From Dethiobacter alkaliphilus (lineage in GTDB: Bacteria; Bacillota; Dethiobacteria; DTU022; UBA8154), in contig JAENYV010000007.1 in assembly GCA_016841605.1 (NCBI GenBank), positions 62,001 to 126,000 on the forward strand: a DNA stretch of 64,000 nt. Reading direction: 5' to 3'. Shown one piece after another: positions 1 to 7,876 of the stretch (its first letter is position 1; each line of letters starts with the position of its first letter). The position numbers were made by a program, and so were the translations under genes. Under the pieces are notes generated by a model. The model was given only the letters and a program-made list of their open reading frames with translations. It was not told the origin of the DNA and made no database searches.

Positions 1-1
1 C

Positions 2-64
2 TGGGATGACGAATTAGGTAAGTGCCGAGAAGAAGAAAAGTTAAAAAAGGGGGTCCGACATTGA
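2..64 (+). CDS. 3' end of an upstream phage gene (partial)
   Basis: An open frame enters from the left edge and ends at TGA after about 20 charged residues (WDDELGKCREEEKLKKGVRH). Its stop overlaps the TTG start proposed for the next gene (cATTGA), the usual sign of translational coupling in phage operons. Too little is visible to assign a function. Confidence 0.5.
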   Translation, partial: WDDELGKCREEEKLKKGVRH

Positions 65-516
65 ATTATATCGAAGAAGCAGAAAAGTATCTCAGACATT
101 ACAATGATTTATACAGAAGTCTTAGAAATATGAACAAAGAAAGGGCTCGCTTAATAGGCCATGCCGGACCGAAAGGTTATCCAACGCTTGACTATACGCA
201 ACCTATAGGCAGCGGTGGCAGTGGGCAGGACGATGCTTACAATATTTTATTTAAAATAAAAACATTAACAGAAAATATTAAAAAAACTGAACAAAAATTA
301 GAAGAAATAGAAAAAGTATTGTCTGAAATAAGCCGTGAACCAGGCTCAGAATTATACGGAGACATTTTAAAGAAATGGTATATTGAAAAAGTTTCCAGAG
401 AAGAAATAGCGCTTGAATCGCAATACTGCGAACGTAATATCTATAAACTTAAAAATAAAGCTATTCGCAAGTTTGCAATTAATTTGTTTGGACTCGATGC
501 AGTGAATATTTTATGA
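61..516 (+). CDS. ArpU/RinA-like phage late transcription regulator
   Basis: A 151-residue, Lys/Glu-rich helical protein. The C-terminal part (KKWYIEKVSREEIALESQYCERNIYKLKNKAIRKFA) has the layout of the sigma-region-4-like helix-turn-helix of ArpU/RinA proteins, which switch on phage packaging and morphogenesis genes. The ORF track starts at a GTG at 22, but AAGGGGGT six bases before the TTG at 61, and overlap of that TTG with the upstream stop, favour 61. It sits directly before the HNH/terminase block, the usual place for this regulator. Family by pattern; the start is well supported. Confidence 0.7.
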   Translation: MNYIEEAEKYLRHYNDLYRSLRNMNKERARLIGHAGPKGYPTLDYTQPIGSGGSGQDDAYNILFKIKTLTENIKKTEQKLEEIEKVLSEISREPGSELYGDILKKWYIEKVSREEIALESQYCERNIYKLKNKAIRKFAINLFGLDAVNIL

Positions 517-590
517 TTAAATTTTCTGATAATGAGTGCAAAAAGAGTGCATTGTTTTTAACTTAAAAAGGTGTTAATATGGTAATGGTA

Positions 591-616
591 AGCCGTCCCC
601 AAAAGGGCGGTTTTTT
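591..616 (+). terminator. Intrinsic terminator after the late regulator
   Basis: CCGTCCC and GGGCGG pair around a short A-rich loop and are followed by TTTTTT. This closes the early/regulatory transcript before the next gene. Confidence 0.7.
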
Positions 617-676
617 GGTTGCAGGAAAATTCATCCTTTTGGCGAATTAATTGTCGAAAAGGGGTGAATAAATGGC

Positions 677-904
677 ATGGATGCTTTAAAAATTGACAGT
701 TCCCAAACAATGCAGTTAATGACAGAATCATTTTTTATGCCGCTGATTAAGCTTGTAATTATTGAAGCTGCTATTACATTGATTTTTTATTTTATTTTAC
801 GAAACACTCCGGGCCAAGTATTGCCTGCATTAGTTAAGTTTTTGTATATAATCTGTGTTTTACTTGCTGCTGGTTATTGGTTTTTTAATATTTTTCTAAA
901 ATAA
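677..904 (+). CDS. Small two-TM phage membrane protein
   Basis: A 75-residue protein with two hydrophobic segments (about residues 21-42 and 50-73) and few charges. GGGGTGA lies about nine bases before the ATG; an ATG at 672 opens only a five-codon frame. It stands alone between two terminators, downstream of the late regulator. Not recognised; a membrane function such as a holin-like or accessory protein is possible, but the main holin is at 26941. Confidence 0.55.
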   Translation: MDALKIDSSQTMQLMTESFFMPLIKLVIIEAAITLIFYFILRNTPGQVLPALVKFLYIICVLLAAGYWFFNIFLK

Positions 905-938
905 TTAATAAAATTTTATAATAGAACCTTACAAAGAA

Positions 939-966
939 AAGACCCGCCTGAAAAAAGGCGGGTCTT
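939..966. terminator. Bidirectional terminator
   Basis: AAGACCCGCC and GGCGGGTCTT form a perfect 10-bp stem with an A-rich loop. It lies between the converging 75-residue membrane-protein gene (+) and the small antisense operon (-) and can serve both. Confidence 0.75.
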
Positions 967-985
967 GGTTATAAAAGATATTATT

Positions 986-1162
986 TTATTTACAGAGTTC
1001 ATCCAGTGTCACCTTGAGAATAGCTGCAAGTTTTTTTGCAGTGGAAACCTTACAGTTTCCGTATCTTTCGATATCCTCTATCGTCCGAACAGGGACGCCA
1101 GAGGTCTCGGACAGTTTGCGAACACTAAATCCTTGTTTCATGCGAATTTGTTTCAGTTGCAT
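986..1162 (-). CDS. Small XRE/Cro-type HTH regulator (not in ORF track)
   Basis: A 58-residue protein read on the minus strand: MQLKQIRMKQGFSVRKLSET then SGVPVRTIEDIERYGNCKVS then TAKKLAAILKVTLDELCK. It is essentially one lambda-repressor-type helix-turn-helix domain, with the recognition helix around GVPVRTIEDIE and the typical closing ...AAILKVTLDEL. The ATG follows TTAGGAGGAAGTAAT, an excellent ribosome site overlapping the stop of the next upstream minus-strand gene. It is the last of three antisense genes inside the late region and likely regulates its own operon or phage promoters. The + strand ORFs over it are shadows. Confidence 0.85.
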   Translation of the reverse strand: MQLKQIRMKQGFSVRKLSETSGVPVRTIEDIERYGNCKVSTAKKLAAILKVTLDELCK

Positions 1163-1163
1163 A

Positions 1164-1325
1164 TTACTTCCTCCTAATAATGTTGCAGATGGTTATACCG
1201 ACTGCCACAGACAAGATTACTAATGCTATCAGCGATATCTTGCCGGAGACAGCAGCCGGCCAGTCAAAAAATATTAGCGTTAATAGCCAGATAGCAATAA
1301 CTAAAGTGTTTATCCATTTGACCAT
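1164..1325 (-). CDS. 53-residue two-TM protein (not in ORF track)
   Basis: The minus strand encodes MVKWINTLVIAIWLLTLIFF then DWPAAVSGKISLIALVILSV then AVGITICNIIRRK. Two hydrophobic segments are joined by a short loop, with a basic tail. The stop is one base from the ATG of the downstream XRE gene, and its last codons carry that gene's Shine-Dalgarno site, so the two are translationally coupled. Pairing a small membrane protein with a small repressor suggests a toxin/immunity or superinfection-type unit. This role is inferred; the gene was not recognised. Confidence 0.7.
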   Translation of the reverse strand: MVKWINTLVIAIWLLTLIFFDWPAAVSGKISLIALVILSVAVGITICNIIRRK

Positions 1326-1354
1326 AGTTTAAAAAGTGGATATAATATAATTAA

Positions 1355-1376
1355 GGGGAGGGAGGTTTCCCTCCCC
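1355..1376 (-). terminator. Hairpin between antisense genes
   Basis: GGGGAGGGA and TCCCTCCCC form a tight stem. Read on the minus strand it is followed by TTAATTATAT, a weak T-rich tail. It could attenuate transcription between the 46-residue gene and the two downstream antisense genes. No clear T-run follows on the plus strand. Confidence 0.45.
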
Positions 1377-1385
1377 TGTGGGGCC

Positions 1386-1526
1386 TCACTTCCGCTTGTG
1401 CTTGCGGCTTTTGCGGTTGTGGGGCTTTTGTTTTAGTTGGGGCCTTGTCAGTGTGAGTAGCAGTGCGATTAATGATGTTGCCAACTCTATCACTGATTTT
1501 ATAAGCTCCAACCTTTCTTTATCCAC
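1386..1526 (-). CDS. Small single-TM protein with very basic tail (toxin-like)
   Basis: The proposed product is 46 residues (VDKERLELIKSVIELATSLI then ALLLTLTRPQLKQKPHNRKS then RKHKRK): an amphipathic start, one TM segment and a strongly basic C-terminus. The ORF track extends it to 76 residues, but AAGGGGGTGA sits just before the GTG at 1526, and a strong promoter (1555-1583) overlaps the longer version, so the short form is preferred. This shape is typical of holin-like type I toxin peptides of Firmicutes, but that is inferred from shape only. Confidence 0.6.
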   Translation of the reverse strand: MDKERLELIKSVIELATSLIALLLTLTRPQLKQKPHNRKSRKHKRK

Positions 1527-1554
1527 CTTTTCGTCACCCCCTTTCCATGATTTA

Positions 1555-1583
1555 ATTATAGCACGTTCAGGCGTGGAAGTCAA
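1555..1583 (-). promoter_or_regulatory. Sigma-A promoter of the antisense operon
   Basis: On the minus strand TTGACT, a 17-bp spacer and TATAAT form a near-consensus housekeeping promoter about 30 bases upstream of the GTG at 1526. It drives transcription against the prophage late genes. Confidence 0.8.
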
Positions 1584-1701
1584 TAGTTTTTTAGGAAATT
1601 TTTTATTTTTTTTCAAATTTTTTTATGAAATGGTTAATGTTGTTTATAAAAAAGGATAATAAAATTATGCGGTTAAATAAAAATAGAATTGAATTTTTAC
1701 T

Positions 1702-1998
1702 ATGAAACCCTTCGCTGAACAGTTTTACAAAAGTAAAGCATGGCGGCAGTGTCGCTATGCTTATTTTATTTCACAGCATGGTATCTGCGAACGGTGTGGC
1801 GGGGCGGGGAAAATAGTTCACCATACGATTGAGCTTACGCCGGAGAATATAGATGATCCATATATCACTCTTAACTGGGAACTACTTGAGTTGTTATGCC
1901 AAGACTGTCATAACGTTGAGCATATGAGTTCAGAAGTAACAGAAGAAGGGTTAATGTTCGATGAAAACGGGGACTTGGTGCAGATAGATGCATACTAA
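1702..1998 (+). CDS. HNH endonuclease
   Basis: A 98-residue HNH-family nuclease. CERCGGAG and LCQDCHNVEH give the two CxxC zinc knuckles, VHHTIEL (about residues 40-46) supplies the first HNH His, and the final CHNVEH supplies the Asn/His. In HK97-like phages an HNH protein beside the terminase takes part in cos cleavage and packaging, and the position just before the terminase genes agrees. The length is normal for the family. Confidence 0.85.
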   Translation: MKPFAEQFYKSKAWRQCRYAYFISQHGICERCGGAGKIVHHTIELTPENIDDPYITLNWELLELLCQDCHNVEHMSSEVTEEGLMFDENGDLVQIDAY

Positions 1999-2141
1999 CC
2001 TATTCAATACCCCCCCCTATTTTCCCTCGGAACCTTTCGAGAGGATACCGTAAGCGGGACATTCTTTTGACACGCAAACCGCTCCATGACGGGGTGTAGT
2101 ATATTTTTCCATTTTTAAAATTCTAAGACGGTGAAAAATGA

Positions 2142-2516
2142 ATGACAATAAAAAAGGATTTAACCAAAGAACAAAAGATTAAGGCTGAGATGCGCAGACT
2201 TAACAGCCTTTTCAAGAATATGCCAAAAGATACCAAGAAGGTTGTTAAGTCGCTTATCGAAAATGCTGCCTTTATGAGCGTCACTTTGTCTGAGCTTCAA
2301 GAGCATATCAACCTGAATGGCGTTACTGATAAATACCAAAACGGAGCCAACCAATGGGGAACGAAGAAATCGCCAGAAGTTGAAATTCATATTTCAATGA
2401 CTAAGAATCATACTGCAGTAATGAAGCAGTTGGCGGACCTGCTGCCAAAACACGCACCACAACCAAAAAATGATGGGTTTGACGAGTTCGTAGCAAGACG
2501 TGATGACATTGATTAA
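2142..2516 (+). CDS. terS: Terminase small subunit (probable)
   Basis: A 124-residue, largely helical basic protein directly upstream of, and overlapping, the large terminase. Small subunits bind the packaging start site and recruit the motor. The helical central part and the disordered, charged C-terminus (PKHAPQPKNDGFDEFVARRDDID) resemble P27-type small subunits. Assignment rests mainly on position and composition. Confidence 0.65.
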   Translation: MTIKKDLTKEQKIKAEMRRLNSLFKNMPKDTKKVVKSLIENAAFMSVTLSELQEHINLNGVTDKYQNGANQWGTKKSPEVEIHISMTKNHTAVMKQLADLLPKHAPQPKNDGFDEFVARRDDID

Positions 2517-4197
2517 ATACCCGGCAGACTATAACCCCATACTTAAATACTGGGAAGCAATCGAAACCGGCAAAGAGATAGTTGGTCAGAAGATTTATAA
2601 GACTTACAAATACCTGAATTACAAACTAAGCGACAATACCAGCTCATACTATTACAGTCACAGTAGGGCTAATCACATTATTGAGTTTATCGAAAACTTC
2701 TGCAGGCACTCTAAAGGCAAGATGGGCGGGAAGCCTGTAGCCCTGGAGTTATGGGAAAAAGCTCTCCTTGCAACTGTGTTCGGCTTTGTTGATATAGAGG
2801 GAAACCGGCAATACAGAGAGTCCATTTTAATTGTCGGCAAAAAAAATGGAAAATCGCTCATTGCTTCATGCGTCGGTCTATACCTGCAGGTTGGAGATAA
2901 TGAACCGGGGCCTGAGGTTTACGCTGTTGCTACAAAGCGAGATCAAGCCAAAATTATTTGGCTTGAATCTAAGCGCATGGTTAGGAAATCGCCGTCGTTG
3001 CTAAAAAGGATAAAACCTTTAGTGGCTGAGTTAAGTAGCGAACTATTCAACGATGGCGTATTTAAGCCGCTGGCCAGTGACAGCGATACCCTTGACGGGC
3101 TCAATGTCCATGGTTGCCTTATGGACGAAATTCACCAGTGGAAAAACGGCAAAGCTTTATTTGACATCATGGCTGACGGTGTATCAGCCAGGGAGCAGCC
3201 GCTAATATTCGTAACATCAACTGCTGGAACTATCCGAGAGGATATATACGACCAAAAATATGACGAAGCAGAGCGAGTCATCAACGGATATTTTGACTCT
3301 AACGGCTATAAAGACGAACACTTTATAGCTTTTATTTACGAGCTCGATGACAGAAAGGAATGGACAGATCCGGCAAAGTGGAAAAAAGCAAACCCCGGTC
3401 TTGGAACCATAAAAAATAAGAATACACTGCAGGCAAAGGTAGAAAAAGCTAAAGCGAATCAGGCTCTGGTAAAAAACCTTGTTTGCAAAGAATTCAATAT
3501 CCGGGAAACATCAACTAAAGCTTGGTTAACCTTTGAACAGCTAAACAATACGGCAAACTTTGACCTTAAGTCATTAAAGCCACGGTACGGCATTGGAGGC
3601 CTCGACCTCTCTTCTACTACGGACTTAACTTGTGCAACTGTAATTTTTAAAGTTCCTGGCGATGAAATATTGTATGTAATACAAATGTATTGGCTGCCTG
3701 AAGATTTGCTTGAGAAAAGAACAAAAGGGGATAAAATTCCTTATTCGACATGGCACGATAGAGGTTTATTGCGCGTTAGCCCTGGGAACAAAGTAAATTA
3801 CAAGGATGTAACTAACTGGTTTTTGGAAGTTCAGAACGAATTGGATATTTATATCTACAAAATAGGGTATGACTCATGGAATAGCACCTATATTGTAGAC
3901 GAACTAAAGCAAAATTTCGGGCAAGAAGTTCCAGAACCTGTAATTCAGGGCAAAAAAACGATGAGTTCTCCTATGAAAAATTTTGCAGCTGATTTAGAAG
4001 CGAAGAAAATAAATTATGGTAATCATTCGATTTTAAAATGGAACCTTTCTAACGCTGCGATAGATGTGGATAAAAACGACAATATTTCTTTGATCAAAAC
4101 AAGTAATCAGAGGCGGCGAATTGATGGGGTAGCAAGTCTGCTTGACGCTTTTGTGATTCTGGAAAGATACTATGAAGACTATATGAATATAATTTGA
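2500..4197 (+). CDS. terL: Terminase large subunit
   Basis: A 565-residue packaging ATPase/nuclease. The Walker A-like VGKKNGKS (about residue 113-120) and Walker B LMDEIHQW (about 207) mark the N-terminal motor. The C-terminal RNase H-fold nuclease shows GGLDLSSTTDL (about 367) and GYDSWNST (about 452) carrying its acidic residues. Length fits HK97/lambda-like large subunits. It overlaps the small subunit by 17 bases; the start is GTG at 2500 or ATG at 2503. Confidence 0.93.
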   Translation: MMTLIKYPADYNPILKYWEAIETGKEIVGQKIYKTYKYLNYKLSDNTSSYYYSHSRANHIIEFIENFCRHSKGKMGGKPVALELWEKALLATVFGFVDIEGNRQYRESILIVGKKNGKSLIASCVGLYLQVGDNEPGPEVYAVATKRDQAKIIWLESKRMVRKSPSLLKRIKPLVAELSSELFNDGVFKPLASDSDTLDGLNVHGCLMDEIHQWKNGKALFDIMADGVSAREQPLIFVTSTAGTIREDIYDQKYDEAERVINGYFDSNGYKDEHFIAFIYELDDRKEWTDPAKWKKANPGLGTIKNKNTLQAKVEKAKANQALVKNLVCKEFNIRETSTKAWLTFEQLNNTANFDLKSLKPRYGIGGLDLSSTTDLTCATVIFKVPGDEILYVIQMYWLPEDLLEKRTKGDKIPYSTWHDRGLLRVSPGNKVNYKDVTNWFLEVQNELDIYIYKIGYDSWNSTYIVDELKQNFGQEVPEPVIQGKKTMSSPMKNFAADLEAKKINYGNHSILKWNLSNAAIDVDKNDNISLIKTSNQRRRIDGVASLLDAFVILERYYEDYMNII

Positions 4198-4228
4198 CTT
4201 GAATTCCTTTCTTAAGGGCGGTGATATT

Positions 4229-5479
4229 TTGGGCTTACTTCAGCGCTTTTTTCGTTTCCGCAATAAAACACCAACGGAACAACCAAACGAGGGGTATCGC
4301 ATAGAACTTGTCGTAGAACGCGGCAACGGATTTTATTCCTGGCGAGGGAGTCTTTATCAGTCCGACATTATTCGCTCCTGCATACGTCCTAAAGCTAAAG
4401 CAGTCGGGAAATTGGTAGCTAAGCATATCAGAGACAATGCAAACGAAACGCAAGTTAATCCTGATCCATATATGCGCTTTTTGCTTGAAGAGCCCAACCC
4501 TTATATGACTGGCCAGATGCTGCAGGAAAAAATGGCCACTGTTTTGGCGCTTAACAATAACGCCTTTGCTTTCATCGTGCGAGACGATAACAGTTTTCCG
4601 ATACAGATATATCCCATTCCTTGCCGTACTGCCGAAGCAGTTTACGATAAAAACGGCAATTTACTGTTAAGGTTTTTATTGAAAAACGGCAAGACAAAAA
4701 TTTTTTATTACCAGGATATTATCCACCTACGGCGCGACTATAACGAGAATGATGTATTCGGAGATCCGCCTGCAGAAATTTTAACTTCATTAATGGAAAT
4801 TGTAAGTACTACTGACCAGGGCATTATTAAAGCTATTCAAAACAGCAATGTCATAAAGTGGCTACTTAAGTTCAAGCAAACATTACGTCAGGAAGACATC
4901 AATAAAAATGTTCAGGATTTTATAAAGAACTATTTATCTATTGACTCTGAATCGGGCGGAGCGGCGGCTCATGATGCTAAATTCGATGTTCAACAGGTAA
5001 AACCTGAAAGCTATGTACCTAACGCGGCCCAGATGGATAGAACACTGCAGCGGATACACAGCTTTTTTAATACCAATGAAAAGATAGTTCAAAGTAAATA
5101 CGATGAAGATGACTGGATATCTTATTACGAATCTGAAATAGAACCAGACGCTATTCAGATGGCGGGCGAATATACCAGGAAGTTGTTTAGCAGGAGAGAA
5201 AGAGGATTTGGTAACAAGATTTATTTTGAAAGCGCAAATTTACAGTACGCCAGCATGAGCACTAAACTACAACTGAGCGAAATGGTTGATAGAGGGGCAC
5301 TTACACCAAACGAATGGCGCAAAACTATGAACTTAGCTCCCCTCGAAGGCGGAGATAAACCTATACGCAGGCTGGATACAGCAGTAGTAAATCAGATTAA
5401 TTCGCTAATTGACAAATTAGGCGGGGAAAATGACAAGGAAATTTTAAACACTATTAACAACATACTAAAAGTTGCTTAA
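4229..5479 (+). CDS. Phage portal protein
   Basis: An HK97-family portal of about 416 residues, forming the dodecameric ring at the capsid vertex through which DNA is packaged. Family-type stretches include EPNPYMTGQMLQEKM and LAPLEGGDKPIRRLD near the end. The ORF track starts at a TTG at 4199; the TTG at 4229 is preferred because AAGGGCGGTGA lies just before it, giving MGLLQRFFRFRNK. It sits between terL and the protease, as usual. Confidence 0.88.
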   Translation: MGLLQRFFRFRNKTPTEQPNEGYRIELVVERGNGFYSWRGSLYQSDIIRSCIRPKAKAVGKLVAKHIRDNANETQVNPDPYMRFLLEEPNPYMTGQMLQEKMATVLALNNNAFAFIVRDDNSFPIQIYPIPCRTAEAVYDKNGNLLLRFLLKNGKTKIFYYQDIIHLRRDYNENDVFGDPPAEILTSLMEIVSTTDQGIIKAIQNSNVIKWLLKFKQTLRQEDINKNVQDFIKNYLSIDSESGGAAAHDAKFDVQQVKPESYVPNAAQMDRTLQRIHSFFNTNEKIVQSKYDEDDWISYYESEIEPDAIQMAGEYTRKLFSRRERGFGNKIYFESANLQYASMSTKLQLSEMVDRGALTPNEWRKTMNLAPLEGGDKPIRRLDTAVVNQINSLIDKLGGENDKEILNTINNILKVA

Positions 5480-5498
5480 GAAAGGAGCGTGATGATTA

Positions 5499-6218
5499 AT
5501 GCCTAAAAAAATAAATATTAAAGGAGTAATTATACCTAATGATTATAAATGGTTTTACGACTGGTTTGGAATGGACTGCACATGCCCCAAAGACGTAGAA
5601 ACAGCTATTAACGAAGCCAAAGGAGAAGACCTTGAGGTTTTTGTAAACAGCCCCGGGGGGGTTATTAGCGTTGGTTCGGAAATATATACGATACTTCGCT
5701 CTTACAAAGGGGACGTTAAAATTTATATTGTCGGCGAAGCTTGCAGTGCAGCCAGCGTTATCGCCATGGCAAGATATTGCGAAATGTCTCCGACTGCTCT
5801 GATGATGGTTCATTGCGTATGGACCCGTGGAAGTGGCAACCATAGCGATTTTGAACATATTGCGGAAACCTTAAGAACGGCCGATGAAGCTTTGGCAACT
5901 GCGTATATGTCTAAAACGGGGATGAGTAAAGAAGAAGTCCTATCCATGATGGAGAACGAAACATGGCTTACAGCAGAACAAGCCAAAGAAAAGGGTTTGA
6001 TAAATGCCATAATGTTTGAAGAACAAGAACCGCTTCTCTTTGTTGCGAGTTCATTTGCTCTCCCTACCGTAGAGCAAATGGATAAAGTTAAAAAAATGAT
6101 TAAAGAGCCGGATCAGCCTGGCGACGATAACGGTAGCAAAGGCGAGCCTGCTCTTTTAATACAAACAGCTAAGCATAAATTAAATCTTTTAAAATTGAAA
6201 GGAGAACTCAATGGATAA
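5499..6218 (+). CDS. ClpP-like prohead protease
   Basis: A 239-residue serine protease of the ClpP/SppA fold that matures the prohead by cutting scaffold and capsid N-termini. VNSPGG (about residue 49-54), the nucleophile in GEACSAAS (Ser83) and the histidine in MMVHCV (His105) match the family layout. The tail after about residue 175 is variable. It overlaps the capsid gene by eight bases. Confidence 0.92.
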   Translation: MPKKINIKGVIIPNDYKWFYDWFGMDCTCPKDVETAINEAKGEDLEVFVNSPGGVISVGSEIYTILRSYKGDVKIYIVGEACSAASVIAMARYCEMSPTALMMVHCVWTRGSGNHSDFEHIAETLRTADEALATAYMSKTGMSKEEVLSMMENETWLTAEQAKEKGLINAIMFEEQEPLLFVASSFALPTVEQMDKVKKMIKEPDQPGDDNGSKGEPALLIQTAKHKLNLLKLKGELNG

Positions 6219-7485
6219 GAAAGCTTATTTAGCCAAACGTAATGCGTTGATTTCGGAAGCAGAAGCTCTTTTAAATGAGGGCAACTTGGAAGAGTATGAA
6301 AAAAAAGAACAAGAAATCAAAGACTTAGACGAACAGTTTGAGAAAATATCCAAGGCTCAGGCCAATATGAATGCCTTGAAAGGTAACGCTGTTGCGTCCG
6401 ATGATGTACGTGCTATGCAGGTTAATGGCAATAACGCTGGCGCTGTAAGCACTATACCGGAAAAAGAGACAGCCAAAGACGAAAAAAAAGAATACTTGAC
6501 CGCCTGGGCAAAAGTTATGATGGGTAGACACCTTGACAGCGATGAACAAATTGTTTTTGACAAAATAAACGCTGATTTCAGGAAATCAAGCTTCAATAAC
6601 ACTCTTCAAACTGTTCAAACTCATGCGGTAGTAATTCCCGAAACTGTCGCGGATGACATCTGGAGAGAAGCAAAGGAACTGTACCCAATTATTAACGACC
6701 TTGACATAACATTTGTGCCCGGCGACTTTACAATTCTTCAAGAGACCGATTCCGGTGCCGATGCGGCATGGTACGATGAGGATACGGAAGTAACCGATGG
6801 GGATTTTGCAATCGGCGAACTAAACCTAACCGGTTGCGAACTAGCTAAAAACATTCCGATTAGTTGGAAGTTGCGTAAAATGTCTATGGAAAAATTCATC
6901 CCCTACATCACCAAACTCTTGGCCGAAAAAATGGCTGCAGCCCTGGCAAAAGGGACTGTAAGCGGCAAAGGTAAACCAGGCGTAAGCGATTCGTTTAAGC
7001 CGGAACCTAAAGGGGTCGAAACCGCCCTTACTGCTGAAAGTGGAACCCCTCAAATTGTCACTTACAGCGAAGGGGAAGAAGGCGGCTTGGGCTACGACGA
7101 AATTGCCGAAGCGATGGGCAAAATAAAGTCTGCCTACAAAACTGGAGCAGCAATGTACGCCAACAACGTAACCGTTTGGGACAAGCTTGCTAAAATTAAA
7201 GACGGCCAAGGCCGGCCAATGTTTATTCTTGACGTAACATCCGGCGGAGTCGGCAGGCTGTTTGGCTTAACCGTAAAGGAAGACGATTCTATTGGAGAAG
7301 GAAAAATTTTAATTGGAAACCTTAAACGCGGTTACGCGTGCAATGTCAATGAAAACATGACTATTTATACGGAAGATCATGTCAAAGGACGTTATACCGA
7401 CTACATGGAGTATGCTATTATTGATGGTGCTCCAAAAACTACCAAAGCGTTTGCGCTTATTAAGCCGGAAGAAGAAGAAATTTAG
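6211..7485 (+). CDS. Major capsid protein, HK97 fold
   Basis: A 424-residue capsid precursor. Residues about 1-60 are a charged coiled coil (the delta-domain scaffold removed by the protease). The mature part follows, with typical HK97 stretches such as TLQTVQTHAVVIPETVADDIW, and ends in KTTKAFALIKPEEEEI. Length and gene position are normal for the family. Confidence 0.92.
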   Translation: MDKKAYLAKRNALISEAEALLNEGNLEEYEKKEQEIKDLDEQFEKISKAQANMNALKGNAVASDDVRAMQVNGNNAGAVSTIPEKETAKDEKKEYLTAWAKVMMGRHLDSDEQIVFDKINADFRKSSFNNTLQTVQTHAVVIPETVADDIWREAKELYPIINDLDITFVPGDFTILQETDSGADAAWYDEDTEVTDGDFAIGELNLTGCELAKNIPISWKLRKMSMEKFIPYITKLLAEKMAAALAKGTVSGKGKPGVSDSFKPEPKGVETALTAESGTPQIVTYSEGEEGGLGYDEIAEAMGKIKSAYKTGAAMYANNVTVWDKLAKIKDGQGRPMFILDVTSGGVGRLFGLTVKEDDSIGEGKILIGNLKRGYACNVNENMTIYTEDHVKGRYTDYMEYAIIDGAPKTTKAFALIKPEEEEI

Positions 7486-7495
7486 GTGGATGTAG

Positions 7496-7837
7496 ATGGA
7501 AGCAATTGTAATTAGGAGATTTAAATGTAAGTTTACTCGAAAGATATACGTTCCTGGGCAAATCTACGAAGCCGCTCAGGAACGTATTAATTTTTTGGTA
7601 AGTGCGGGGTATCTTGAAGAGATTGCTCCGTGCTCTGAAAAGTCATCTCTTTCAGAACCCTTTCAAAACAAAGATATTCTAAGTTGTGGCAGCTTAAATT
7701 CAATCGCAGACTATAATGCCTGCCAGATGTTAACAAAAAAAGAGTTAGAAAAATTATTGATACAACGTAACATTGCCTTTAGTAAACGACAAACAAAAGC
7801 AGAACTTGTTAACCTGTTAATGTCTTCAAATTTTTAA
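7496..7837 (+). CDS. Head-associated protein with SAP/HeH-like C-terminus
   Basis: A 113-residue protein. The first 40 residues look like a small beta domain (IVIRRFKCKFTRKIYVPGQIYEA). The last 35 (LTKKELEKLLIQRNIAFSKRQTKAELVNLL) form a SAP/Rho-N-like helix-extended-helix, a small nucleic-acid-binding module common in phage head genes. It lies between capsid and connector genes. Its role in DNA retention or head completion is inferred. Confidence 0.65.
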   Translation: MEAIVIRRFKCKFTRKIYVPGQIYEAAQERINFLVSAGYLEEIAPCSEKSSLSEPFQNKDILSCGSLNSIADYNACQMLTKKELEKLLIQRNIAFSKRQTKAELVNLLMSSNF

Positions 7838-7876
7838 ATTAATTTTTAAGTAAAAATTTTTTAGGAGGGAATTCCT

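Noticed and set aside
965-1223. Plus-strand ORFs over the XRE gene
   Set aside because: They are shadows; the minus strand gives a complete HTH protein with a strong ribosome site.
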